Positions 21,870-34,500 of a stretch of DNA of 64,000 bases are shown piece by piece (within the stretch, counting starts at the first letter, position 1; each line of letters begins with the position of its first letter). The notes beneath the pieces are model-generated. The model did no database searches, had not been told where the DNA came from, and worked only from the letters and a program-made list of their open reading frames with translations. Both the position numbers and the translations under genes were made by a program. Source of the DNA: Enchytraeus crypticus (lineage: Eukaryota > Annelida > Clitellata > Enchytraeida > Enchytraeidae); NCBI GenBank assembly GCA_905160935.1, contig CAJHZI010000705.1, positions 2,580,001 through 2,644,000 of the forward strand. Reading direction: 5' to 3'.

Positions 21870-22770
21870 AATATAATAAAGTTTTACAATCAGAAATGCC
21901 GTCCAGTAGGACAAATTTTCATCCAGCTCTGCACACAGCAACTCGTCATACGAAGTAAAATAAACGAGGAATCAAATTCAAATATTATAAAACCCCAGAT
22001 ATCACATTAAACACTCTAAACTAAATAAAAAACATTTTTAGATAAAATATACATCATAAGCATGTGAAAAATCGCGAGTAAATTAAGCACGCGTACTAAA
22101 GATATTTGTGCAAAGTAATCGTCACAGCTACTCCATTGGAATAATAGGCTAATTAGTCATAGTTCGAATTACCATTTTTGCAATCTCGTGAGTGTTATAC
22201 AAGTGGCACACAATTTTAATTATACAGCAATGTCAGCCTAATACAGGCGTTTGGTGAAATTGAGGATGGAAAAGTAGCCTACATAAGAAGACATATTTTC
22301 CCAAGTATAGGATACTTCACTGTAAGGTTTGGGACGGATTATTGACCGCGATTAATTAGTATTAAATATACAATAATAAAAATGTGAAGGTTAAATGAAA
22401 TTAAAATTAAATTTGATTAAATTAAAAATACTATTTATTTTTCAAGTATAACGCATGAATAGTAGACCATCAAAAACATACATGACCAACTAAATAGAAA
22501 TTACATCGATCGCAAGTACGGTATATCACACTAGAAGAAATGCGAAACGTTAATTAAACGCTTAAGAATAATATTATAGTCGTTGAGTGATGCGCGTTCC
22601 AAGAATTTTAATTTAAAATAATAAATGTAAAAAATTATTTAAAGAATTTATTTTAGTGCCGCCAGCAATGAGATCAATTGAAAGGCACCGTCTCTCCGGG
22701 AGGCGAACAGTAATTATCGTAGCCATTAAAATGAGTTATTTATTACCACAAGTTAAGCAAACAATAAATT
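21870..22770. other. Intergenic, no gene seen
   Basis: AT-rich, no recognised element. Confidence 0.5.
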
Positions 22771-22771
22771 A

Positions 22772-22945
22772 TAACCACCATCATTATTATCATCTTTCCT
22801 TGAATCCCAGTTTAACTATGGTCGGGAGTCTACGGGAGAGAATTTTTTTAAACAAATTCTGAAGCCTAGGCGCTCACCAACCGATGGAAAATTTTGACTT
22901 TGGTTAGCCTCTTAGTGCTTTGGCGCCTTTTACGACACCACGACA
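22772..22945 (-). repeat. GAT-repeat copy
   Basis: TCATTATTATCATC, CCTTGAATCCCAGTTTAAC, then GGCGCTCACCAACCGATGG and TTAGTGCTTTGGCGCC. Near full length in antisense. Confidence 0.8.
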
Positions 22946-23168
22946 TCTGCAACAACAACAACAGAAGCAATACTATTAGAGCAGTCCTCGTGCAGTCCAC
23001 GGAGGGTATATTTCTCAGCAACCTGACTCGTGTTGCACGAGTAATAAATTGCAACTTAACAAAGTAAATAATTCTATAAAAAATGAAAGTAGAAAGCTTA
23101 AAGTTACGTGAAAATTACGTTAAGTTACGTGAGTCAAATACAATGCAATAATTTTCATCGACTGCGCA

Positions 23169-23320
23169 GTGTAAAATCCAAAGAAATAACCCCTGATAAC
23201 AACGATAACAACGTTACAGCATGCTGCTGTAACGTTGCTGACATCATTTATATCAGGGGTTATTTTTTTGGATTTTACACTTTACATGTCAGCAACGTTA
23301 CAGCAGCATGCTGTAACGTT
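23169..23320. mobile_element. Compact double foldback element
   Basis: Outer arms 23169-23196 and 23253-23280 (GTGTAAAATCC..AACCCCTGA) pair almost perfectly. A second interlaced pair, 23211-23244 and 23286-23320, shares ACGTTACAGCATGC and GCTGACAT, and each of those is itself nearly palindromic. The interleaved order suggests pseudoknot-like or cruciform folding, or two overlapping foldback insertions. Confidence 0.8.
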
Positions 23321-23399
23321 GTATCGTTTTTTACGTTGTTATAATCTAACGATGTACCGGTACCATCGAGCCGTTGCTCAAAGGGCTTGATCAAACCCT

Positions 23400-23757
23400 G
23401 ATAAACGACATACTGTAAAGTTCTGTCATAATCCAATGTACAATAATAAGCAACGAAGATTTACAAAAGATTTCCGTATCCACCAAATGGTTTTTGTACA
23501 TCAGATTCTCCAAGATGTTAAATTTACCGATCAAATATATCAGAAGTTTCCACAATGTTGTTTCAAAAATTACTCCTGTGTCTTCATTGAATGTTAGAAC
23601 CCGGGATCGAGAGCCTTCGTCGCTCCACGGGTTAGTACCCCAAACAAGTCTCAAAAGCATGCCCATTTGTGAAAATATTTCTGAAAATTTACTCTCTGAT
23701 CAGCTAGACCAGGAATTGATCACACGACCTCAGGTAGAGTCATTTAACAATTCATAA
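23400..23757 (+). other. Unidentified open stretch, possibly old coding
   Basis: One + frame (23494-23757) includes NVRTRDREPSSLHGLVPQTS and SENLLSDQLDQEL, with amino-acid composition like real protein. Upstream, a different + frame reads RRFTKDFRIHQMVFVHQIL, so a frameshift may separate two halves of a decayed gene or transposon protein. I do not recognise the family. Confidence 0.25.
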
Positions 23758-24479
23758 CCTTACTAGTCATTCTACACCCTGAACTACTGAGACATTCGAT
23801 AGATATATGCAAATGCAATAGAATCGCTTTACAGGATCACTAAGTGACGTTATTGCATACTGAATACCTACTGAATACCAACTGTCGAATGAACAAAATT
23901 TTAATGATCAGTTTCTGGACTGCACCGCCATAAAATGAAAAAGAAGGTTTTTAAATGAAATAAAAACGCGTACTCAGGTTGTCCTAAAATCCCTGAAACA
24001 TTTTTCGCGATTTAAGGAAGGAAAAATTGCACATACATATACTACATACCAACATTTCTAAATTAATACAATAATAAGATTTAGGCTACATTTAAATTAA
24101 TTAATTAATTAATCAAACGTTTCATGGTCCTACCACGGTATCACAGAAGTCCTCAACGATATAAAGCAAGTTCACTCAAATATAACTAAAAATAAAAATT
24201 GCACAGAAAAACCTATCAAACGCTGCAAGTACAAGATTTCTTTTGAAATCAAAAGACTATTCGACCTAAATCGATAGTAATTTTAGAGCGAAATTGTTAA
24301 TAAAGCGTTATAACTCTGAATTACAACTATATAGTCAAAACTATGAAGAATAGAAATGAGAAATACAATATAGAAAGAGATGCTACAAATGGTTATACAT
24401 TGTAGATTAAAATCGTTTGTAAAAATCCGATGCCTAACAGGGTAGACATAATGATTTATCGAATACGCGTTAAAGGGAC

Positions 24480-24625
24480 GAGCAGAAAAACTAGTTGATC
24501 ATCCGTTGATCATCAACTAGTCATCAACTGATCATCCGTTGGTCATCAGCTAGTCATCAACTGGTCATCCGTTGGTCATCAGCTAGTCATCAGCTGATGA
24601 TCAGCTGATCATCAGATGGCCATTA
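24480..24625. repeat. GATCA-palindrome repeat beside the tektin stop codon
   Basis: Repeated TGATCAT / TGGTCATC / CATCAGCTAGTCATC units full of short palindromes (TGATCA, AGCTGATCAGCT). Lies 20 bp downstream (tektin sense) of the tektin-like stop codon, so it falls in the 3' UTR or flank. Confidence 0.8.
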
Positions 24626-24646
24626 GCTTGTTATGAGAAGTGCCAT

Positions 24647-24865
24647 TCACTGCTTGAGGTGCAGCTGTTTCTTCAGTATATCAGGCTTGGCCTGGAGCAC
24701 CCAGCGATGTTGAAGGGTACTGCCTCGAAGCTTCACCACGCTGTTGTCCACTCTATAGCCAGCTCTCTTGTCTGAGATGTCATCGTTCAGCTTGTCTCTA
24801 ACCAGTCTCAGCTGTCCAATGTTGCGTCCAGTAGATCTCAGTGAGTCCAACAACTCACCGCCACT
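24647..24865 (-). CDS. TEKTL1: Tektin-like exon 8 (last)
   Basis: [16 protein letters not shown], a coiled coil, then [12 protein letters not shown] and a basic C-terminus ending HLKQ-stop. Acceptor GATTGACAG lies inside the (CAAT)n tract that follows on the + strand. Confidence 0.9.
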   Translation of the reverse strand, partial: SGGELLDSLRSTGRNIGQLRLVRDKLNDDISDKRAGYRVDNSVVKLRGSTLQHRWVLQAKPDILKKQLHLKQ

Positions 24866-26285
24866 CTGTCAATCAATCAATCAATCAATCAATCAAACAA
24901 TCAATGAATCAATCAATCAAGCAAACAATTAATCAATCTATAAAGCAAACAATCAATCAATCAATTAATCAATCACTCAATCAATGAATCAATCAAACAC
25001 TTAATCAGTCAATTAATCAATCAATACTTCAATCGTCAGGCAGTAAGTAACTTAGTCAGTCAGTCAGTCAGTCAGTTGGTCAGTAGGTCGGTCGATCAGT
25101 CAGTCATTATTTTAGTCAGTCAGTCAGTCAGTCAGTCAACTGTCAAGCAGTCAGTCACTAAGTCAATCAGATTGCTAATGAAGCAACAACAATTTGATAA
25201 TTAAACAACAGTAACTACAGATAAGCATGTATTTACTACAAAGGCAACCCTATAATTATTGCCTATCCAGGACTGAATCAGTGACATATATTATAATGAG
25301 CCAGACTCCAGACAGTTGAAAGAACTAAAAATTAAAATAATTAAACTTAAAAAAATTAAAAGAGGAGTTTAGCATGAATTTATACTGTCTAGAGAACATA
25401 AGTGGTACGACGTGTGCTGGATTGGATCTCTCATCTACAAATCTACAACATGTCAGATTATTCGTGTCTGCGCCCTGGGCGTATACGAGTTACACTGATT
25501 ATCTATATTAGCCTGAATATTAGATTGATAGTTATAACAATGTCGCGGTTTAGTGGAGCTTGCATACTATTGGGTATTTCGTATTTCCAGGATGTGGTGG
25601 GAATTCCCCAGATGTTTACTAAACTGTGACACAGGCAGGAGATTATAGAATAAGACAAGAGAGAATGATAAGGAAGCATCTACAGAGAGAGTTGCCACAC
25701 TCTTATAAACATGTGTTTTGAAGACAGATTTAGATTTAGATTTTTGGTCTTATCTGGAGTGTAATATCAGTTTTACAAGTATTAGAGTTACTTCAGTCAA
25801 AGAGAAATTCAAGTATAACGTTTTGTCACAGGGACAATATCGAGTACTATTGTGGTATAGAACTTATTGAGGTGTTATTTATTGTTAATGTTATATCGTA
25901 TATTGGATTAATAACGATATCAAAATGACAGAAATCTAGAAGTAAAGTATTGAGTAATTGAGTTTAGTTTCAAATATTCGTTCTTGGATATTATATATTT
26001 TGAAAAACTATGAACAATAACTTTTAATTTTGGTTCTTGATCATAGTTTTTGTTCGATTCACATGTTCATGTAACTTGATTTGTTAAATATTACATATAA
26101 TTTTTTTAGATTAACTAGTTGAGTTATATCTTTAGGTTAGTTTAAGTCAATATCGAGACGTTAGCCGGATATGAATTTCATTTCATTTCCCAACAGGAGT
26201 AATCGACAGAAACTCCATGCTGATTGATACCGAATGTCAGCTTGGTATTAAAAACTCACAGACCTATAAGGCAGTCTGCCCGCCC

Positions 26286-26365
<80 letters not shown>

Positions 26366-28251
26366 TATATAATAAACTACTAGTCGCACCCGGACGAGCT
26401 CCTGAGCCTCAGGCATGTTGGTGCCTGGATGACGCTGCATGGTCTTGATGGTGGGTCGGTCGAGCCTCTCACGGGTCGTCAGGTCACGGGTCGACTCTGG
26501 ACCTCTGGTGTGCCACCAGGCGTGCTCCGTCCTGTCGTACAGGCGGTGGGCCCGGTTCAGCGCGTACTGCGTCTCACTCGACGCCATCTTGAGATGTTGC
26601 TGTAGAGTAGTAATAATAGTTGTTATTATTATTATTATTAGTAGTAGTAGTAGTATTTGTAGTAGTAATAATACTAATATAAAAATAAATAACTGTTGTC
26701 ATAGATAGTTTTCCATTGCTATCTATTTATCCACCTCTGCCTTCTATCCTCCCAGACCGTGACCCCGCCCTTCTCCTCGTCGTCTATTCTTACGTACGAC
26801 TTCTGATCCGTCTCGATGTATGATGATTATTATTATTCAACTATTATTATTAAATTGTTATTAAATTAAAATATTGTTATTAAACTATTGTTACTTCTAA
26901 AATGCTATGTCTTATCCACGCCTTAAAGAGAAGCAAGTTTGTCAACATTAAGAAAGCTATTAAATATATCAGTGATAGACCACCGCTGAATAAATCAGCT
27001 ACTCATATATCTAAAAAGATGTTAACGTTCTACAAGGTATTTATCCAGGCATGATCTAATTTAATGTCAAAAGTTGAAATAAACGGACATACGTTAATCT
27101 AATCCGAGTGTGAAGCCATTTCAATAGTAAAACAAACATTGGAATAATTCTGCCTGCAATGTCGAGAGCTGAAACTATTGATAAGTGTGATGCAATTTTA
27201 CAACATAAGCTTAAACTGTAAGGCATTACTTTCATATTTTCAGTCTCCGCCATTTTCTGATTGATCCCCTTCTGAACAGACTCGTGTGCTGATTTCTGGA
27301 TCTGCTGCGACCTGTAGATGAGATTGTGGGCGTCCTGTCGCAGGTGGGCGCAGCGCATTAAAGCACTCTGGGCCTCCTGTATGGCGGCGTGGGTCTACGC
27401 GCAATCAAATCATCATCTATTATTGTGTCATCATCATCATCATCACCATCATCATCATCATCGTGGGTCTGCACGCAATCAAATCATCATCTATTATTGT
27501 TTCATCATCATCATCCCTTGAATCCCAGTTGAACTAGGGTCTGGATACGAATAGATCTTCTTTTGGAAGTTTTTCCATTCGTTTAAATCTTGTTGCAATT
27601 TCTGGAGACTTGGCCCTCACCAACCGAATGACCTTTCTGCCGTTGAATCATGTCAGATTATAAAAGGAAAATGATAACTTTATGTCCCTTTCAATTCCAC
27701 AATTGTATTGTCAGACACGATCTACCAGAGTTTGAAAACTAGGCTATTACTCGGAGAAAATGTGATAACAACTTGATCGCTAGATAATTAAACTTCGTGA
27801 TTTTTTAAATAAAACGAAACAAATCCTTATGAACAGAGAGCTCCAATCTTTTTACTCGTTTCACCTCATCCATCCACAAACACTCTGACGCTCCTGTGCG
27901 ACTCAGCACGCAATCAAATAATCATCTATTATTGTGTCAGATTATAAGAATACAATGCTAAATTTGACGCTCGTTTCTATACCACAAAAGCTTAACTCAA
28001 AAGCTTAACTTAACAATTATTGAAATCAATACTGGCTTAAGCGGGTTAATAGTAAGTGGCTTGTTACCACAAAACATTACCGAATGTCCACTACTAATTC
28101 TTAATATGATTAAATACGATTAAATACATAATAACTACTAGAGATAAAGGTGGAGGAGTTATATATGCAATAAAAAATGTGTACTCATACTTTATTATTT
28201 AAGTTAATTGATTTTGACCTCCACTATAGGTTGCAAATTGAGAGAGAGGAA

Positions 28252-28287
<36 letters not shown>

Positions 28288-28474
28288 TGGAAGAGAGAGA
28301 GAGGATATAGAAGTTAGAGACATAGAGAAGATAAGAGACAGAGAAGAATTAGATATAGAGGAATTATAGAGAGAGAGAGAGAGAGAGAGAGAGGAGATAG
28401 AAGAGAGAAGAGATAGATGATAGAGACACAGAGAAGACAAAAGAGAGAGAGAAGACAGAGTGAGAGAAGATGGA

Positions 28475-28528
<54 letters not shown>

Positions 28529-31500
28529 AGAGACATAGGCAATAGAGACAGAGAGAAGTGAGAGAAATGGTATTATGATTTAAGTCCTGTTACCTCAGGA
28601 GTATAAGGACCGAGGTTATCGACAGGAAAGAGAGGATCAGATGAGCAAACCATGCTGTCATCAAGAGCTGCTGACGCCACGCTCAGTCCACTCTTAGGTC
28701 TCAAGTTGTATCTTAACATATCATCATCATCATCATCATCATCATAATCATCATCATCGCTCAGTCCACTCTTAGGTCTCAAGTTGTATCTTAACGTAAC
28801 AAAGTTATTACAACGATTCATAATCTTACAAAAGTCAGTAAAAATCTAATGCTTTATGATAGCAATCTTACTATAATTTTAAACGCTAGCAATCCTGTTA
28901 TAATGATTAACGTTAACAATCCTGTTATAATGATTAACGTTAACAATCCTGCTATAATGATTAACGTTAACAATCCTGTTATAATGATTAACGTTAACAA
29001 TCCTGTTATAATGATTAACGTTGACAATCCTGTTATAATGATTAACGTTAACAATCCTGCTATAATGATTAACGTTAACAATCCTGCTATAATGATTAAC
29101 GTTAACAATCCTGTTATAATGATTAACGTTAACAATCCTGCTATAATGATTAACGTTAGCAATCCTGCTATAATGATTAACGTTAGCAATCCTGCTATAT
29201 AATGATTAACGTTAGCAATCCTGCTATAATGATTAACGTTAGCAATCCTGCTATAATGATTAACGTTAACAATCCTGCTATAATGATTAACGTTAGCAAT
29301 CCTGCTATAATGATTAACGTTAGCAATCCTGCTATAATGATTAACGTTAGCAATTCTGCTATAATGATTAACGTCAGCGATCTTGCTATCACGAATAGCA
29401 ATCGTCGAGATAAAGTGAATGATAAATTTAAATTTACATGACAAATAATCTTTCCATATAGGCAGTCTTTTTATAATTACTAACCATTTACTACAATTAT
29501 CAACTATTAAACATATTATAACAATCGATAAAATAATCAAAATAAACATAAGCAGTTTAGTTGTACAACTGAGATCGAAATGAGTTAAAGATTTTATGAT
29601 AAAACTCAAGTAGAGTATAATAATATTTATAGAAAAAAGCAAAGTGAAATATGCAGTAGGATTGCACAAGCAAAAGCGGCCTTTGGTGATAGGAGAGAAC
29701 TTTTAACAAAAAGTCTAAAAAAGACACAAAGATAAAGATAGTGAAAACTGGTTTGGACCACACTTTTGTAAAGAAGTGAAACATGGATCTTAAGGAAAGA
29801 AGATATTAGGAACCTGGAGGCACTAGAAATGTGGATTTGGAGAAGAACGGAGAGGATTAGCTGGACTCAAAAGGTTACAAATGAGGAAGTTCTGGAGCGA
29901 GTTGGCACGGATAGACAGCTGATAAATGTATTAAGAAATAGGAAGAAGAGTTGGATAGGACACATTCTAAGGGGGGAAGGTCTATTAAAAGAGGTCATAG
30001 AAGGTAGAATAGAAGGAAAAAGAGTCAGGGGCAGGCCGAGATTAGGTATGCTAAAAAAGTTAAAGACCCACTCATATGCGAAAATTAATAGGAAAGCAAA
30101 AGACAGAGAAGAGTAGAGGCGTTATATACCATGGACCTGCCAGTAGGAAGTACACTATGAGAGAGAGAGACACAACAGAGTTACAAACTTCTTGACGTAG
30201 GCGCTCTGCGCTCCAGAGGCGGGCACAGAGTAGCACACGAGCTCCAACACTCTCGACCTCTCTCGTGCCACACAGGTTAAGCGCTTCCGAGCCTGGTTCA
30301 ATCTCTAACAGATAAAATATTAATAATTACAAGTACAAGTGAATCAATGCTAATATGTATTTATCCTTATCATTCCAGTGGTGCTCTGCCGTTAGACAGG
30401 TCCCAGGTGCATAAAGATTACTTAAGCACTCTCTAAATGGGCCACATTGATCCACAACGCGTTCATATAACTAAGGCTATGCTTTTAATCAATCTATCAT
30501 TTAGCAACTAATAATTTAATAGATTGATTAATCTTCAAGCAGCATTTGGCTTCAACAAAAACGAGCTAGTGACATTTCTTCAGGATCATCTTTGGTCGCC
30601 TCTTACATTAGAAACAATACCCATTTGATCTATTTAATAGTACATCTGAAAAATCACTGACCCCTATTGTACGCACAAACCAATAATAACATATTCAATA
30701 ATTAATTGCATACGTTTCATTAGCATATTGATTAGATACAAGTTTAGCATATTTGATTTGAGCAAAACCTATATGCTGGAATATATTATAATTATATTGA
30801 GCCAGCTTTGTCTGTCTGTCTGTCTGCCTGTCTGAAGTAATGCTGAGCGTGAAGATTCATATTTAAAATAACTCAGTAGTTACGATAATTTTAGCTCTAT
30901 CATCTGTTCATTCTCAAATTCAATTCAGATACCGATTATATAATGACAGTTTAAAACAGCGCCATAAGACTCATAACGCTAATTACGGCTCTATCATTTC
31001 ACTCTCAACTTAAATTCATATGATCACTTTTGGTCGTTATATATAAATTGAATCAATACGAATTTTACGATTTTTTATATCCATTATATAAAATTTACAC
31101 AGTGTAGGCCTATGTTGACAACTTTTCGACCTACCTTGCAAAAGTCTTTCAAATAAGAAATTTTTTATATTGATATATTTTAACATTTTCATATGGTCAC
31201 GCCGACTTGATTAAATTTAGCCAATGTAGGCCTATAATTACAAGTTTTACTCTAATAATGAAAGCATCTTTTTTCAAATATTAAAATTTTAATTTATTTA
31301 TTTATTGAGGGTCTTATACTAAATTAGTAGAACGTCACCTTAGGTTTGAGCGGTTAGATTTCAAATCCAGGTTCAGTTGAAATAGACATTTTTCCCAGAT
31401 GTGTGCAATTTTGTACTCGGGTACATTCAATTTTCAGTAAAAAATTATATTAACTACAATTAATGTTCAACAAAGTTTTGCAGTAATGTCACGTAAACTG

Positions 31501-34500
31501 AATTCATAATTAATTCAGACCTGAATCTGTTCTAAGATGATTCTCAGCTGAGCCTCGAGAAGTTTCTTAAGATTGATGAGATGAACTCGTTCAGCGTCGA
31601 GCAGATCATCAGCACCGTCCTTACACTGCGACCACCCATAGCCACGTTTATATATAATAAATCATCATCATCATCATCCTCCTTTAAATTCCAGTTTAAC
31701 TAGGGTTGGGATACGAATAGTCTGTCTCAAATCCTCTCTGTCCTACAAAAAGCTGGTAAAGCCTAGGTTAACGTCAGTTTCCTCACTCGAAAACAATGTC
31801 AGTGACGGGAGAGCCCAAGATTTGAACCCGCACCTACTGATCCGCGGTCGCATATCTTACCGACTTCGCCACTGGCTCCAGCCAGACATCATATCACCAT
31901 ATCATCTATCAGTCAATCGCCTATTTGAGACTTTTCCATTCGTTTAAATTTTTGTAGAATTTTTGTTTATATAAAATAAATAATAATAATAATTGAAGTT
32001 TAGCGTGTCACGGTGATCTCGACCCTATCCCTACTTCTCTGTTGAAGAAATGCATCCATGTTCTGGCACCTGCAATTTCCAAAATTGTTAATTTATCCTT
32101 GTCGTCTGGCACATATCCACTGTCGTTCAAAAATGCTATTGTCACTCCACTCCTAAAGAAACCCTCGCTCGACAAGGAATCACTCTCCAACTACAGGCCT
32201 ATATCCAATCTACCAATCATTTCCAAACTCACCGAAAGACTAGTCTCTCGAAGACTCTCCACTCATCTTAAGTCTAATGACCTCTTCAATAAATACCAAT
32301 CTGCATATACCCAAAATCGCTCTACTGAAACTGTTCTTCTTTCTGTCTGTAACACTATTACTAACGCCATGTTCATTCAACGTGTCACTGGACTTTGTAC
32401 TCTCGATCTGTCTGCTGCTTTCGACACCATCGATCACCAAATCCTCCTACAGCGTCTTTCCTCATGGTTTGGTATACACGGTAATGCAGTTGCCTGGTTT
32501 ACTTCACACCTCACCGATCGTACTCTCAGCGTCAACGTGCAAGAGTCTGCTTCTCCACCTTCCATCCTCAAGTATGGTGTGCCTCAGGGCTCTGTTCTTG
32601 GTCCTATCCTCTTTAACTTATACACTACTCCACTTAGCTGCTTGATCTCTTCACAGTCATTAGACCATCAACTTTTCGCTGATGACATTCAGCTGTACAC
32701 ATGCTTTACCCCCACTCCCATCCTGATGCAAAGGCTTGTCTACAGCAATCCTTTCAGCAGATATCATCCTGGATGTCTGCCAATTTCTTGGCACTCAATC
32801 CATCCAAGACTGCGTTCGTGTTGTTTGGAACACCTCAGCAACTTTCAAAACTGAACGAAGTGACCCTGGCTCTCTCTTCTGATGTTACAGTCACACCTGT
32901 TTCTTCTGTGAAGAATCTTGGTGTTGTCCTTGCCCACCACCTCACATTCCACGAACACATCACTAAAACATCACAGGCATGTTTCTTTCATATTCGAGAT
33001 CTTCGTCGAATAAGACCATTTCTTTCTCTCGAGACTGCCACTACAATTGGTGCTGCTCTCGTGCAATCGAAGCTGGATTACTGCAACTCCCTATTTCTAA
33101 ATCTTCCCAGTTGCGAGATTGATAGGTTGCAGTTCATTCAAAATTCCCTTGCACGGGCAGTCTTTCGTAGTTCTAAATATTCTCATGTCACTCTAATCCT
33201 CAAGTCCTTGCACTGGCTCAAAGTTAGAGAATGAATTTTATACAAGACAGTTTCTCTAATTTATAAGTCCATCACCACTCCCGGTAATAGTTACATGTCC
33301 CACTTACTACAAGTGGGGCACCCTACCTCCAGGCAGTCGTCTACTAGGTCCTCTAAGTTAGTTACTCTAGAGAGACCGAGCCTTCCTTCACGCAGCCAGC
33401 TGTCTAGGCGCTCCTTCCAGCATGCTGCCCCACAGATCTGGAATTCTCTTCCTTCCACTCTGCGCACTCTCATATCTATTCCTGATCAGCCTTTCCTACT
33501 TTACGAACAGTTTCATAGATGATTGAAAGCTTTTCTCTTTCGACTTTTCCTATCCACCAAACGTCCACGAATTCAGACCAACACGTAAACCTCCATTCCG
33601 CTAGTACCCTTCCTTGGACTGACTACCCGGATTTTGGCTCGCACCGTTTATGGGCACCTCACTCTGTTCATCGGCTTTGATTTTGCTCCACAGTGCTCAA
33701 TGTTGTCATGGACAACAGTAGCACTCTAATCGTATTGTTGTTGTTGTGTCACTGCGTAACTCAGGTGGTATCGAGCTCGTCTCTTGAATGAGAGGCCACA
33801 CGAGTTCGAAACTGTGTTGCGATGTGAGTTTTTCTTTTTCGAGGAGCGCATCAAAACCTAATCGTGTACACTTGATGGTGTAAGGAGGAAGGAAAGCCGA
33901 ACTTACGGTTTCACTTGCTATCAAGACCCCGCCTTATCGACCTAGTACAAGGGATATAACGACACGTTAAATGAAAGTTTAAAAATAAAGGCTTAACGTC
34001 CGTTTCTTCAGCTAAAAAAGTTGCCAAAGATGTCTCCCACAGCACATAGCTCTTCAGATCAATTCACTGAAACCAATCTGAAATAGCCATATGTTGAAGA
34101 GAAGTAAGATCCTAAACGATGCCTACCCGGTGATCAAAAGATGGTAAGATATATAGAGTATATCTACCATGAGAAAAGAGATGTGTCTTAACTTGAAAGA
34201 GAAGAATTACGTTAGAAAAAGAGAACTCAGAAATTTAGAAAGAGAAAATAATGACAAGTATTTTAAAAGTCTGTCCAGCAATGAAGCAAGAGCCGCAAGA
34301 CTAAACTACGACAAAGATAAATCGAAGTACGATTTATAAGAGGCTTAAACTACAGAGAGGCTTGAGAAACAAGCACGAGAAAAACACTACAAACAACCAC
34401 AGATTTCAACATATATAAACTATGAATTCGCTTTACACTAAAACTCTCAATAATAATTTTAATACTTTTCTTGCAAAAATTTAGAGCATTTGATTTTGCA

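Noticed and set aside
22656..22862. 68-codon + frame
   Set aside because: Runs into a GAT-repeat; no features.
28849..29669. Long open frames on both strands (up to 271 codons) over the 27-bp array
   Set aside because: They arise because the unit is nine codons long without stops; no protein family and no start context.
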